From Rhytidiadelphus loreus (lineage: Eukaryota > Streptophyta > Bryopsida > Hypnales > Hylocomiaceae), in NCBI GenBank assembly GCA_947034895.1, contig OX344763.1, forward strand, positions 7,008,501-7,072,500: a DNA stretch of 64,000 bases, read 5' to 3'. A program made the position numbers and the translations under genes. Below, one piece after another: positions 48,100-60,180 of the stretch; within the stretch, counting starts at the first letter, position 1; each line of letters begins with the position of its first letter. Below the pieces are notes generated by a model, which did no database searches, was not told where the DNA came from, and was given only the letters and a program-made list of their open reading frames with translations.

Positions 48100-49470
48100 A
48101 CACATAAGAAGTTGTTTAGTGTTTTATCATATGATTTCAAGGAAGTCTCTATAATGGAACAAAACATCATTCAAACTTTATGGAGGAAGTTTCTTGAACT
48201 CAATTTCAGTGAAAGGTGTTGTATATTCCTTCCTTGTAATATATTTTTACTTTCCAACATAAAAACATGGTAAATCCATGGATCACCATGTAGTTTATTT
48301 TGACAATTTCGGTTCATTCAACTTGATTTGAATTTTAACCACAATATAAACGATCTTTTATGAAATTGTAACCAACGAATGAAATGAAGCCAATCTCCAA
48401 GCTAATCAAGTTTAAATTTTTTTACTTCAATTTTGAAAATTTAAGAAATTTCTAAAATTCAATACTCTAATTGCAATTTGGATTTTGGGCCTCTCACTTC
48501 ATTTTCTAATTTTTGAATACACAAATAATTGATTTGCACCATGATGTTCTACACTATGATACACACTTGTGGAAAACATTTTAGATCTTTTGCATAAGGT
48601 TAACATGTTTTGTATTTGATATGATTTTTTTCAATTTTAATTAAAAAATTTACAATTATTTGGAATTTTCACAATATATGAATTTTCAGTCATATATAGT
48701 TGCAAATAGAGGGAAGGATTTTGAAGTTTGAAATGTAGGCATAGGTCCAATCTTTCAATATTAATCTTAAAATGTTTGAGAGGACATTTTGTATCGTTTG
48801 GGTGATTTCATGGAGGCTTCAAGGATGATAAAAAAATTGTATATCATCTATATCTTTTGGGAGGAATTGCTTCAACTTATTTTCAATGTAGAGTATAAGA
48901 TTTTTCCTCTTAGAGTCTTAGTGATAATTTTTTACTTTTCTATGTAAGAAAATGGCAAATCCACAAAATATCGGAGTATGTTTTGGCAACATCTACTCCT
49001 TTTCTTCATCTAAATTTTAGCCAAAAAAGTGATCTTTTTTTAATTTGAATTCACCAAATGAAATGAAACTTATAACATCTAATTTCTATTCCAACTTGAA
49101 TTTTTGAAAAATTCCAAAAATTCATTATTTTATTGCAATTTGAATTTCTACTCTAATACCATTGAATACAGATTTTTAAAATTTAGAATGATACTTTAAA
49201 TTTCTTTGTATCACAATGTTAAAAAATACATCTATAGATTTTTTTTTTAAAGTATTTTGAAATTTGAACCAAATATGATTTCTTTTTTTGCACAAGAAGA
49301 AATTAAATTTTTTACAACTTATGGAAGGCATGTGATTACATCTTTATAAAATGAATATGAAAATTTTCAATTATATATATAGCTGCAAAATGATAGCAAC
49401 AAAGTGGAAGTGATAGGTTTGAAAAAGAGGTCATAGGCCTATTCTTTCAAGGTTAAGAGAATCCTAAATT
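48100..49470. repeat. Diverged tandem duplication, unit about 680 bp
   Basis: Landmarks repeat at a spacing of 660-685 bp: ATGGTAAATCCATGG / ATGGCAAATCCACAA (48268, 48952), GCAATTTGGATTTTG / GCAATTTGAATTTCT (48473, 49136) and TCATATATAGTTGC / TTATATATATAGCTGC (48690, 49372). No coding content. Could be two units of an old satellite or a duplicated repeat. Confidence 0.55.
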
Positions 49471-49880
49471 CGTAGAAATTCACTCTCAACTTTGCTGAGT
49501 TTGATCATGCCATATTTGAAGCCAAGGAAAAGCGTTAAGTTAGCTTCCTGTACGATGTTCCAACTTCCAAGGAGCGGACTGAATTCTCTATTATTGAAAC
49601 TTTTGACCCCGTTTTTGTGTTGGAGAAGTGTAAAATTATATCAGATAAGCTTACAAGAAATTTCTACTCACCAAGCACAAAACTTTGTTTAAGTTTTAGC
49701 AGGGCCTCAACCGGACATGATCACATGACCTGAAAGAAAGCCGTAGACCTGAACTCCAAGGGATTGTACACGTTCGATCAGCGGGGTAGGCCCCGTACTT
49801 AATTAGTATTGGAATGAGTTGGCCATGTGTGTTTTTCTTTTCAATTTCTGCATTAAATGAGTTGTCTGCGCCTGCTGCTG

Positions 49881-49886
49881 TTTATT
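49881..49886 (-). terminator. AATAAA candidate poly(A) signal, MIKC* gene 2
   Basis: AATAAA on the gene strand, near the edge of the GC-balanced island and about 1.1 kb past the last traced exon. The whole stretch 49,490-50,980 would then be 3' UTR or terminal intron. Candidate only. Confidence 0.25.
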
Positions 49887-50598
49887 AATATGGATTCTTT
49901 TGACTCAAAAAGCTGCTGCTGTCAGAGGCTGCGATATCATACCCAGCAGCGAACCAAAAACGCTACAAGCCAAAATGAACAAACAGTTACGCCATTTGAG
50001 GGAGTCATAATGGACGGTACCCAAGTGCACATGTCGAAAGAGGCGACCTTTACAGAAAGAGAATTCTCAATCAAGAGCCGATACAAGGCTACTTCAAAGG
50101 CATCGAAACGCATCCTATAGTAGCTAGGTAGGGTGAAGGATTTCAACAGTATCATTTGCAAAAATGGCAGCGTGAACTCTCCAAAGATTCTGATGTAAGC
50201 ATGAGTGGGGCCTTCAATTGACCGAAAAAAAACTCCTACTGATTACACTGTTACAAACAACGTATACATGGCACCAGCCCAATTGGTTGAAATTCTGCTC
50301 TACACTTCGGTGAGAATGTGAGATCTCCCTGAACTAACTAAAATTTCAAGAGCAAATCGTTACCTACAATTGGAACCGAGCTAGGCTAATTGAACACGGT
50401 ACCCACTGTAATGAAACGGAATTTCTACCAGCGCTGCGTGCATGCCAACAGTTACACTACAACTATCACTCGTTCGTGTGGAGACCTATGATTTCTCATA
50501 TCATACCGGTAATCACCAAACAGCAAAAGCTAGCTAGCATAGGTTCCAATCAAGTAGACCCTTTCGGAGAGTGACTCACGGCAACCATTGGACCGAAT

Positions 50599-50625
50599 TC
50601 ATCGGTGAGAATCATTTCCACGCAT
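50599..50625 (-). CDS. Possible last exon of MIKC* gene 2 (MRGNDSHR stop)
   Basis: On the gene strand GAGTGCAG is followed in phase by nine codons ending in TGA. It lies past the donor at 50985 and past a family G MITE. There is no similarity to the gene 1 candidate last exon, so support is weak. Confidence 0.2.
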   Translation of the reverse strand: MRGNDSHR

Positions 50626-50739
50626 CTGCACTCTGCCAAAAATACTAGATTGAGATCTGACAGAAATACTAGATTGAGCCCTCAGTGCAACCCAAACCCC
50701 TCATTTAAGGTGAAATCAACGCAGTTTTCACTAGCAAAT

Positions 50740-50906
50740 GGGCATATTCGTTAACATGTCGTGTTTCAGAGTGCCAAAATTGTGGTGTTCAAGTGTCTGA
50801 AGCTCTGACAAAACTAGGAAATTCAAGTGCCTAGAGCTCGAAAATGTAGTAGAATAGAATAGAGGTTTCAGTAGCGCCACTGAAATCTACCGTTTTAACG
50901 AATAGG
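50740..50906. mobile_element. Family G MITE in the 3' region of MIKC* gene 2
   Basis: Left end GGGCATATTCGTTAACATG and right end CGTTTTAACGAATAGG are diverged family G termini facing each other, 167 bp in total. The element lies between the last traced donor and the proposed poly(A) signal, so it is in a terminal intron or the 3' UTR. Confidence 0.6.
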
Positions 50907-50985
50907 AAGTTAAAAGTGATCTGTAGGTTTTAGGGTTCCTAAGAAGTGGGTCAAATGACCTAGAATCGTGCACGAGTCACAATAC

Positions 50986-53891
50986 CTGATGGAAGAAGCC
51001 ATTTGGATATTGAGAGCTGGCGTAAGCCTGCGCATGATGAGACTGATGCCAATGGGAAGCGCTGGTGCTCCCGTGAGCTTGTTCAGATTGTGTGGTGAAG
51101 GTTTCCGCGGTTTCTTCTTCAGCAGCAACAGGAGCAGCAGGTCCATTACTACTGGACGACGCAAAGCCCATGTTCACCTCCAGCTTGGCTTTCTTTTGTG
51201 AGTCGTCATACTGACCACCAGGTTGTTCCAAAGTCATGTCGTGTATTGATAATCCTCGTTGTAATTGACCGATCTGACCCAGGCTATGTAGATTGGAATG
51301 CGATGCTGCTCGTTCAAAGAAACCTGTTGGACTTGCCTCATTGGTGCTTGCCACTTCCCTGCGGAGTATTAGCAAAAATTTATCGACCGTGTTCAAGCTT
51401 CTGTATTCTTCGAACTTTTGTAATTTAAAACCCCAAATTAGGCAAGTTTAAATTAATAATCGAGAACAAGCGTAAATACCTTGGCATCTGTACAGGCACG
51501 ATTGCCTGACTAGGATTCGTTTGTTGTTCCATAAAGTCCTGAAGAGTTGCTTCGGCCCGCTCAGGCATATTCCACTGCAAGAATTGAGGTTGAGAGGCAG
51601 CAATACTACCCTGGTGCTGCTGTTGCTGTTGCTGCTGCTGTTGTTGATGTTGATGTTGCTGTTGGTGCTGCTGTTGGCGTAATGCCATCATCTGTGTGCG
51701 ATGAAAAATTATATCATTATATCTGTTGAGTAGACCTAATTAAAATCTCGTGAATTTTATCAACGTGCTCAGTAGGAACAAGACGATCACTTAGGACTGA
51801 TTAACAACAAGTAGAATGTGTTACAAATCAGATTATACCTGTTGATAACTGTTGCCCAGAAATTCATGTTGCTGCGGAAGAAACAGATTCAATCTCAAGT
51901 TAGTGCAACTGGGAAAAATGGGGTTGTCTCCAAATATGCTTTAACGTGAGACCAGGAATTCAATTAAGATTATGTAAATTGAGCAAGGTTGTCAAGAGGT
52001 TGCACCTGTCTCTGCATAACGCTATGAGCCTGATACGCACTGCTCACATACGTCTGTACGAAAATCCCACCAAATGATCAGTCTCTAAATCATCTGGGCC
52101 AGTAGTAAATAAATTAATACTGTCACGGACAAAATGGAAAAAATTGTGCAGGGGTTTGAAAGTCGAGGTCAGAATAATTACCTTCCTTGCACGCACTCGT
52201 TCGAGTGCCTGCTCCAACTCGGATTCCATATTGGCAAGTTGCTGGACGGAAGCAATGCTCTGTAACAGTTGCTCATCCGCCAAATATAATCGTGCTCTCT
52301 GCTGTACTAACTCTTTCTCCTGTTGAGATTTTTTCAGCTCCTCTTGTAGTAGCTGATCAAACATTTCAAGACAGTGCACCTTGTTACGTTAATATATAAT
52401 CTTCCATGCTATCTGCCGATTCATGATTGCCTGTCTGAGTTGAGATGCATTAGCATCCAGAGACCAGAGACTAAATTCCAATGACCCAGACTTCAAAATC
52501 GATTAAACGACTTAGACTAATTCTCAATGTAATACGAGATCATCTTCCAAGATCAATCGGAATACAAGGAGTTGTGTAACATACCCCAACTTCGTAACTC
52601 TTGTTTCCCGAAAGGAGTTGATGATTCGATGCAAGATCCCTCTCCCCATTCAACTTCTTCAGTGACTTGTGTAAATACTGTGTTCACACCACCACCCAGA
52701 CAGAGTCCTGTCATTCCAAAACCCTTGGTAATGCCTACTCTAAAACCCTACGAGTACTCCAAAACCCAAGCTCAGCTTCATGAGTTTCCCATTATCATCG
52801 TATCACTGTAACGGATGAAACGTATCACACCGCAGGCTTAATCAAATAAATTTACAAATGCCAGTCAACGTTGAATGAGTCTGACCTCCAGATTTTGATT
52901 TGTTCTGAGATGACGTCCACCGCGAATGGACACACACATCGCAAACAGATCAGTCATGCTACCTCGACTGACACCACTCAATCCAAAAAATGTGCACATT
53001 AAGCTTAACGAATAAAATGAGACGAATTAGTGGAGGAAAGAAGAATGTACAGTACCTAGCGTACTTGGTGCGATCATGGATCATATGGAAATTGGCGAAG
53101 CGTGTAAGCATATCCTCAAAACTGTCCCCACAACAGAAAAGGAATGTAAAACACCCATGCCGAGAGCCTGAAAAATCGAACTTTCATGAACGGGTCTGGT
53201 ACGAGGTCAGGAAACGAAACAATTCCAACACTAACCTTTTGTTCCGCTCATGCATTGGCAAGTTCGCAAACCGAGAGATCACGTCTTCAATACTGCATGG
53301 AGCACCCAGTTTTAGTACCATGAAGAAAGCATCAGATCATATCGGCAATCCGAGAATTAAGCATTTCTGTTACAACATTGCAAGTTCCGGAACCGGACAT
53401 GGATGCCCTAGTAAGTTTACACCGTTACAATACCATCAATATATCTTAGGTTGTAAGCTTGACACTCGAGATCAGAACTACTCCGTAGTTACGAAGCTAG
53501 CGCCTGTTTCAAGGCAATCGTGTTGTGCACAAACATCTAGACTCGGAGTGCACCGTGAATGCGATCCATCCCACACTCAGAAATTCTCGGGTACCATAGT
53601 CCCAATCGACTAAATTTCCCGCCGCCTCTCTCTAGATTGCGGCTTACGCCATGTGCCTGAGCAAGCTTTAGGTCACTAGTCCAAGGCTCCCTGAAGGAGA
53701 TCGACGTACCTGCAATTACTGTATTGAGTGAGTTTCCCCGAAGGCGAGAACATGATGAGCGCCACGTCGATATCGCACAGCACTGACAACTCATACGCCT
53801 TTTTGATAAGCCCATTGCGTCTCTTGGAGTACGTCACCTGCCTGTTCGTCGGATTCTCAATCTTCTTAATCTCGAGCTTCACCCTCCCCAT
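50986..53891 (-). CDS. MIKC*-type MADS-box transcription factor, gene 2 (3' end unresolved)
   Basis: Seen, minus strand: exons 53710-53891 (MADS), 53236-53292, optional 53056-53121, 52886-52904 (19 nt), 52585-52677, 52182-52352, 52006-52053, 51839-51871 (33 nt), 51480-51691 and 50986-51358. They give 396 codons without the optional exon or 418 with it, all in frame. The MADS domain is nearly identical to gene 1. The I region reads [20 protein letters not shown]. The K-like region contains [20 protein letters not shown] and [15 protein letters not shown] Gln/His-rich tract (about 25 residues) precedes FLQWNMPE and LQDFMEQQ. The last traced exon is 373 nt, the same as in gene 1, with [10 protein letters not shown]. 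Known family role: gametophyte regulators binding MEF2-type CArG boxes. Inference: tandem paralog, possibly a dimer partner, of gene 1. The final donor (50985, GTATTG) shows that a further exon exists. Confidence 0.92.
51839..51871 (-). CDS. 33-nt exon specific to MIKC* gene 2 ([11 protein letters not shown])
   Basis: CTTCCGCAG before and GTATAATC after bound eleven codons in phase 0-0, between the MQRQ exon and the polyQ exon. The corresponding gene 1 intron (34698-34835) is only 138 bp and contains no such exon. It may be a gain in gene 2 or a loss in gene 1; it could also be a skipped cassette. Confidence 0.7.
53056..53121 (-). CDS. Duplicate I-domain exon (exon 2') of MIKC* gene 2
   Basis: Bounded by a pyrimidine-rich TTCTGTTGTGGGGACAG acceptor and a GTACTG donor. 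The 66-nt exon has the same 2-2 phase as exon 2 (57 nt). It reads [20 protein letters not shown] then YAR, which aligns with [20 protein letters not shown] of exon 2, plus a small insertion. It is therefore an exon duplication. It could be skipped, included, or used instead of exon 2 without changing frame. Gene 1 shows no equivalent in its intron 2. Confidence 0.8.
53710..53891 (-). CDS. Exon 1 of MIKC* gene 2: MADS domain
   Basis: This 182-nt exon carries ATG to the split codon after SNC, with donor GTACGT. It encodes [32 protein letters not shown] and [18 protein letters not shown]. The protein is identical to gene 1 except for one Leu/Val change. Upstream (53892 onward) lies GC-rich leader or promoter DNA. 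Confidence 0.95.
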
Positions 53892-54888
53892 TGCGGCGGC
53901 TGGTTGCTACTTTTCAGGGATCCCCCACTCACCCGCCGTCTGTCTATCTCTCCCCACCGCCTTGCGTTCGTTCTCGCAATGAGATCCAGAAACGACTACA
54001 CCATTCGGAAATCGCACTGAACCTGGTGCCCCCTCCGAGCTCCTGCTGCGGGTGCTTCCACTCCCGGCGCAGTGGTGAGAAACTGTATCAGCGTGGACAG
54101 ACCGTGCATTGCCTGGAAAATCGCCGCATCAGAACCTCTCTTCATGCTTTCCTCCTCAGTCGCAGTCGGACCAGAACCTTCCGTCCGTGGAATCCGATTG
54201 TCAAACGAAGCTCAAGAGCCAAACGAGCAGAACTAGCAGAACCCTGGACATCAATCTAGCTTCCGAGGCTGGAGCAACGGGAGTACGTACAGGACTGCCC
54301 TCCAAGGACTGAACTTGACGAGGACCCAGACGAGGCAAGAGAGACAAAAGGAGAGACGGGCTTTGAGGTTTCTTCTTTCGGATCGGCTGTCTCGGGTGTG
54401 CAAGCTAGCTACAGTCGCAGGCAGGCAGGCAGTGCGAATGCTAGTGAGACTTGCGCAGGCACGTTCTCTCTCGTTCTGTGGCCGTGGCCGTGTACTGTAG
54501 TGTCGCCAATGGGGCGGGTCCCTCCCGAGGCGAACCGCTCGCCAGATGCTGCGCAGCCCCTCGCGCACGGCCTGCCGCGCCAAGCCGGCGGGCTTGTCGT
54601 CTGGCAACCTCCCCTTTAACTCTAGTGGTAACTCCACCGGACCTTTCTACAGGACAGGGGGGACTGCTGGTAACGTCGCAAACCACGGTGAACCGACCCC
54701 CTCGCTCGTCCTCCCATGGATGCATGAAGTGGTCCATAGGGACCGCAAAATTCGTTATAAGGAAATAAGGGCACCTAAAACCTTCCGAATAAGGATTTGA
54801 GAATGGTTTCTATTATTGAATTGCTTCATTTTTTGTTGGAGCCTAGCGGAAGTCAAAACTAAGTATTTTAGATTCTCTTCTTATACAT
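53892..54888. other. 5' flank of MIKC* gene 2, GC-rich
   Basis: GC-rich sequence upstream of the gene 2 ATG, expected to hold leader and promoter. Several overlapping open frames (for example 54251-54637 minus, 128 codons) exist in both strands, as GC-rich DNA allows by chance. None has a recognisable domain. The region ends at the TTAA of MITE F2. Confidence 0.5.
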
Positions 54889-54892
54889 TTAA

Positions 54893-55114
54893 CCCATAAA
54901 CAATGTGGAAGACGTTTTTTAACCAACGAATGACAAAGAATCTCTCCATATAGGATAGAAGTGCAACTATTCATCCTCCAAACTTTGTATGAAAAGTTAA
55001 GGATTTTTTATAGTAATTTGCCTTCCAATGAGTGTTTTTTCATTTTTTTAAGCCAACGATTCACACGGTACCCAAACAAATGATTTCCACACTAACCGGC
55101 TCGTCCTTTGAGAG
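54893..55114 (+). mobile_element. TTAA-flanked MITE F2, 222 bp
   Basis: TTAA 54889-54892 and 55115-55118 flank CCCATAAACAATGTGG and TCGTCCTTTGAGAG. Aligns with F1 over its full length (GACGTTT, CCAA(T/C)G(G/A)ATGACAA, TGATTTCCA). It marks the edge of the gene 2 island. Confidence 0.85.
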
Positions 55115-55119
55115 TTAAG

Positions 55120-57976
55120 GGACAATGTGTGAATAAAATATGAATGTTTAAAGTGTTGAAAATTATAACTATATCTAGAAGTGACCCTAGGCTTTCCGAA
55201 ATAGAGGCAATACATTTTAGGCAAGGAATTGTATGGGATGATTTTAGAAAGGTGTAGTTACCTACTTACCTTGATTATACTTTTAGCTAATTGGATATCA
55301 TAATATATCACATCCACACTATTTCATTCTTGCATCAAATCTCAAGGGATGGATGATTGTACTTATAGCAAACTTCCATTTAGTACGTACATATATATAG
55401 AAGCAGACAAAGTGCCAATTGAACTCTTGTGGAAAAGATTAAAAAAAAATTGAAATTCTATGTGGAAATGTGTATTAGTTCAATAAATTAAAAAATTGTT
55501 CCCAAAAATGCATTGTAAGAAAATTAAAAAATTGTCTAGATTGAAATATCTTGATACTACTATAGTACTTTAGAAATAGCTAGGGATGTAATAGAGCTTG
55601 TAGGATTTAGTCCAAATCATCATTAGGAGCTTTGAGTTTGCAAGGTTGAGTGCAAGTTGCAACCTATATTAGTGAATTTTCCATAAACAGTACCAATAAA
55701 ATATTTTGTTCATAGTGGCATTAGAACTACATGGCTTAGTGGCTCCAGGAGTGGCTCACAACTACTAGTGCATCAAAGGCAATTGCGTCATGTGTGTCAC
55801 TTTTCCATCTTACATTAATCTCATGATTTCATAAAATAACTAGCTATATGTGGTGATGCATTTCCCTCCAATTTACATCAACATTTATTGGATGTTTTGC
55901 AAGTATGGAAATGACTTGAAGCATGGAAAAATAACCATTTATCCACCTCTTTTTTCATCCTTTTTTGTCCTTGCTCTAGTAGAATGATGGTCTCTTGCAA
56001 CTTGAGCTTAAGATTATGAAATTCACAATAGTCGTTTGAGAAGACATAGAGTCCTTTCAACAAAAAATAAAATGGATGCTAGTATCCAATCTCTTTATTC
56101 CTATTGTTCAACAATATTTAGAATGTAAGGAAATCTTGTTGTCCACATACTATTTAGAAAGATCCTAATTAGAAATTGAATATTATCCTATACATTTACT
56201 TATACAATACAATATGGTCAAATTCCTTCATCGTAGCTTACATTAATTCCTTCACTATAGCTCATACTATGATATCTTTGATTTAGTTTGCATTATTTCA
56301 AGGGGAGTTTAATTAGCATGCATTATTCCCCCTAAAATATTTTTGTAAAAGTAACCAACATAGATTTTAACAATAAAAATTTGATGTCCAATTGCAATTT
56401 AGCATAAACAAAAGATGCACTAGTAGAAAATTAGGTTCAATCTGTTGTTTTGGTCGCGTTGATCATCAACAAATTTTTGTTGATCAACAGAAATTTGTTG
56501 ATGATCAACGCGACCAAAACAACAGATTGAACCTAATTTTCTACTGATGATGAGAGGACTCGAGCTTATGATTGCCATCTTCCTATGAAGGGGAAATTAG
56601 CCATACTATACATATGTAAGTACATTGGTTAGACATAATGGTGTAACATGATTCTATGTTCCAATGCCTTAGCAACACATTTTTTTTCTGAAATTTTAAC
56701 TTCATTGTAAGGTGAAATGATTTCAACAAGGTAAAAAATTATCATACAATCAATTTATAATAGATATTGAAATGTGACAAACTTGTCCCAGGACTTGACT
56801 TGAGTGTTAAGACCATCTTCAAGTCATTTGTGATTTTGAGTAGTGAAGTGGTTGATTTTTCAAGACCAAGTTTCTACTAGTGTTTCCATGTATTATTTTT
56901 TTTATTCAAGTTTATCCATCCTTTTCTTTTGACTTAGTTTTGGGTGATTGCAAAAAAGACCAATCATACTTTGCGTTACATTCAAAGTGACAGAGTTGTT
57001 TTTTGCTAGAGCTTTTGATGGTAGAACCTGATGAACTTGAAATTTTTATTGGAGATGATTAACTTGACTATAATCATATTCCTTATTTTTAGAAATTTTA
57101 AAAAATCATTTTATATTTAAAATTGATTTTTTATATTTTATCACACTTTGAAGTTTAGGGTTTTTTAGTACTAGAGAGTATCCAAAATTAATGATCTAGA
57201 GCTAAACATTTTGTGGTTTATTTCCACAATAGGAAAACATGTGCTTACCAAAGGAAATCTAAAAATACATTATTTATGGCCTTCATATTTGTACAAATAG
57301 GGCTCCCTTGTGCGTGTACTTTTGAACATTGAAGATGGTTCCAACTTCCATTTTTCGGTGAAATGTGATCACTATCAAGTCTTTACAAATGGACAATTTT
57401 TTGTTTTTTTGTTCATGATTTTCTAATTATTATTAATTTTTACCTAGTTGTATCTATTTTCTATGACAAATTTTTCATTTTTTCAAATAGTAATTTTTTA
57501 TTACTTGCAAGTAGCCATGAGTACTACTTGCCATCGATTTGTCAAATCAACAGTTGAGATTGTTTTGTTTCATAGTACTTGTAGTAATCGTAATATTAAG
57601 TGTACAAACTATAGTTTTGGCAAAATGCTACTAAAAACATTCAATATTTCTTACAACCACCCTTCTTCAACAAAATATATTGTTGAGATATAATCTTAGG
57701 GTTTTGACTTTTAATTGAGCTTCTCCATCAACACAATTTCTTTTATATATGAATATTAGAAAAGAAACTAATGTTTCAAATTGGAAATGGCACTTGGCAA
57801 TTGAGCTTTGTGCAAAATGATAAAGTATTCTTGCATGTAGGATGCAAGTATATATCTAAAGGTAATGCAAAAGAATAGCTCAAAGACAACCACTTTAGAC
57901 TCTACCACATCAATTTTGTTTTTAAATGGTGAAATAGTAGATAGACAACCATATACAACATAGTAATTTGGAAACA
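55120..57976. other. AT-rich decayed intergenic DNA
   Basis: No gene seen. Short frames only, CpG-poor, with one clear hairpin MITE (56418-56549). Confidence 0.4.
56418..56549. mobile_element. CACTA-like hairpin MITE, 132 bp
   Basis: CACTAGTAGAAAATTAGGTT starts arms of about 60 bp that are almost perfectly complementary (GGTCGCGTTGATCATCAAC and inverse), with a very short loop near 56475-56490. The right terminus is slightly altered (CTACTGATG); flanking ATG on both sides could be a 3-bp duplication. Confidence 0.85.
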
Positions 57977-57980
57977 TTAA

Positions 57981-58610
57981 CCCCTAAAAGAATTTGGTAT
58001 TTTTAAGTCCAAAACTGCTTCAAAGCACTTAAACCCAAAGCAATGCTTAAATCTTCATCTATATTTATTCATTAATAAAGCCAATCACAAGATCCTTTAG
58101 TTAACTTGTTAGAGTACACCCTTCTAAAATGTTAGAATAAGAAATCTTACCAATTGCAAGATCATGAAACTTGGATTTCAAAAAGAAGTATTTTCAACAT
58201 TTCCCAAATGGTTAGGTACTTAGGTTTCATATATCTTTCAAAAAATTTACACAAAAATGTGTAGATCCTAAAACTTCAAACTCTCCATAATATGGTGAAG
58301 AAATAAGTTGGAAACATATATAAAATGTTTCCAAAAAAAAATTTCATAACCGCGCTTGAAAAAAATAGTAAGTAGAAAGAAGTCAAATATGATTCAAAAT
58401 ACTAAATTGTTAAGAATTTAGTTATGGGATTGAAATTTTCCAATTCTAATGGTTGTAATGCTATAATAAACAATTTACATCCAATGATTTTTTTTTCAAA
58501 AATATTGAAAATTGAATTAAATAAAGGACTTCAAATTTTATTTTAGAGTATAGATTCTATAACTACTTGCAACCTAAAACTCCTCATAACTTTTATCTTG
58601 TCAATCAACT
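57981..58610 (-). mobile_element. TTAA-type MITE B3, inverted and truncated
   Basis: TTAA 57977-57980 is followed by CCCCTAAAAGAATTTGG, the reverse of the B1 right end. Interior blocks (AAAACTGCTTCAAAG, AATTTAGTTATGG, AAATAAAGGACTTCAAA) run in reverse order. The other end is missing past about 58,610. Confidence 0.7.
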
Positions 58611-59144
58611 TAGTTTGGTCATTTAACTAAAATTGTGTTTTCAGTTGGGCTTTGTTGGTTATTTTGCAAGTTTAGGTTACTTAAAACATAGAAAAGATTC
58701 ACTATTTGGAAGGCACAATGGACAATGTTTAGGCACCCAAGTAGTACAAATTCCCACATAAAACCGAGAACCTGGTTGTGTTTCATTTAAATGCCAAGGA
58801 TAGACATTGAAATCTTCACACTCCTTGTTGTCTCTTAGTTCTTGTTTCTTGTCGATTTGTTGCCTATAATTGCATCTTAGGGTTGCTTTACACTTAGAGG
58901 CTGGGCCAATTTGATAGAATGAATTTTTAATTCAAAAAAGATATGATCTAACATGGCTTGAGCTCATTGAATTGGGTGCACAAAAAATGGAAGGACAATT
59001 CTTGGCCTCTGGGTCAATGTCAGATTTCAATTAAAAAAACATTTTTTATAAAATATATACTTTTTCAACAAACTAGATTTATTGAATTTTGTGTAATTGG
59101 CCTCAAGGAGAATTGGCCTGGCCTCTAGGTATAAAACAGTCCTC

Positions 59145-59403
59145 ACTCTTGCTTCTTGTTACCTTTTAGTTCTTCCTCTTGTTGCCTCTTAGTTCTTGCT
59201 TCTTGTTTGTTCTTTTTGCATCTTATTTTGTATTTCTTGTTACTTCTTATTACTTCTTATTGCATCTTAACTCTTGTTTCTTGTTGCTTGTTGTTTCATC
59301 TTAGCTTTTGCTTTTTGTTATCTCTTCACACTTGCTACTTTTTGCCTCTAGTTCTCTCCATCACCATTGTTATTCTTTCTTCTTCTTCTTCTTCTTCTTC
59401 TTT
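59145..59403 (+). repeat. Low-complexity CTTGTT/TTC-rich tract
   Basis: Imperfect reiteration of CTTGTTGCTTCTTAGTTC-like units, ending in a (TTC)n run at about 59376-59403. It creates a Leu/Ser/Phe-rich frame of 87 codons that is not a gene. A few similar units occur at 58,820-58,870. Confidence 0.75.
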
Positions 59404-60180
59404 ATTTATAGAGATATAGTTGTTTTGGTTTTCTTTTATCCTAAACTTGTGCTTCATATTTTGTATTATCCAAAACCTCTAAAGGTTGAGCTCTATTATT
59501 CATTAATTAGAAATTGACCTCTTCAATTGTACATGCAAGCATTGGAAGTTGGAATGAAGTTATTGAAGGCTACTTGCTATACAATAGTGCCAACATTTCC
59601 ACATTATTGTAAGGAATATAAGCCCTACAAGCATGTATGAAATATAGAATGACTCATTGTGATATGTTTTGTATTAGTGACTAATAAATGTCATTAAAGA
59701 GGGTTACATTCCTTCTCATATTTTTCCTCTCCAATATGATTGTCTGTTGTGTATCTTGAAAATCACATGTACTCATTCTTAACTACATAGAGTCTTTTGT
59801 TCAATTGCTAAATCATATTAATGCTTGAATGCAACACGTCATGCCCATTTTAAATGTATTGAAAATATAATTCTAGTTTTTGATTGAAACTATTGTGGAC
59901 CTTAGTCACCCTAATCAAAATCCACTCACACAAATCTAAGAAATGTACTTTTTTCGTTATGTGGAATATCACTTGCTTGAGTTGGCCTATTGTACCCTCC
60001 AACCACCGTATTTATAAATATAACAAATGTCCAAAGCCACTAATCTGTAACAATTGGACCCAATCACATTGCGTGTTATCTACAATAATTCTTGCATGAA
60101 TCATATTTTGGAATTTTGTGGCTCACTACAATCATATATTGCAGTCATAAAATAGTCATTTTGTTGTACTAAAATGCTTT

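Noticed and set aside
54251..54637. 128-codon minus frame (and overlapping frames) upstream of MIKC* gene 2
   Set aside because: GC-rich region with open frames on both strands; no domain. More likely leader or promoter sequence.
59156..59419. 87-codon Leu/Ser/Phe-rich frame
   Set aside because: Produced by a low-complexity CTTGTT/TTC tract.
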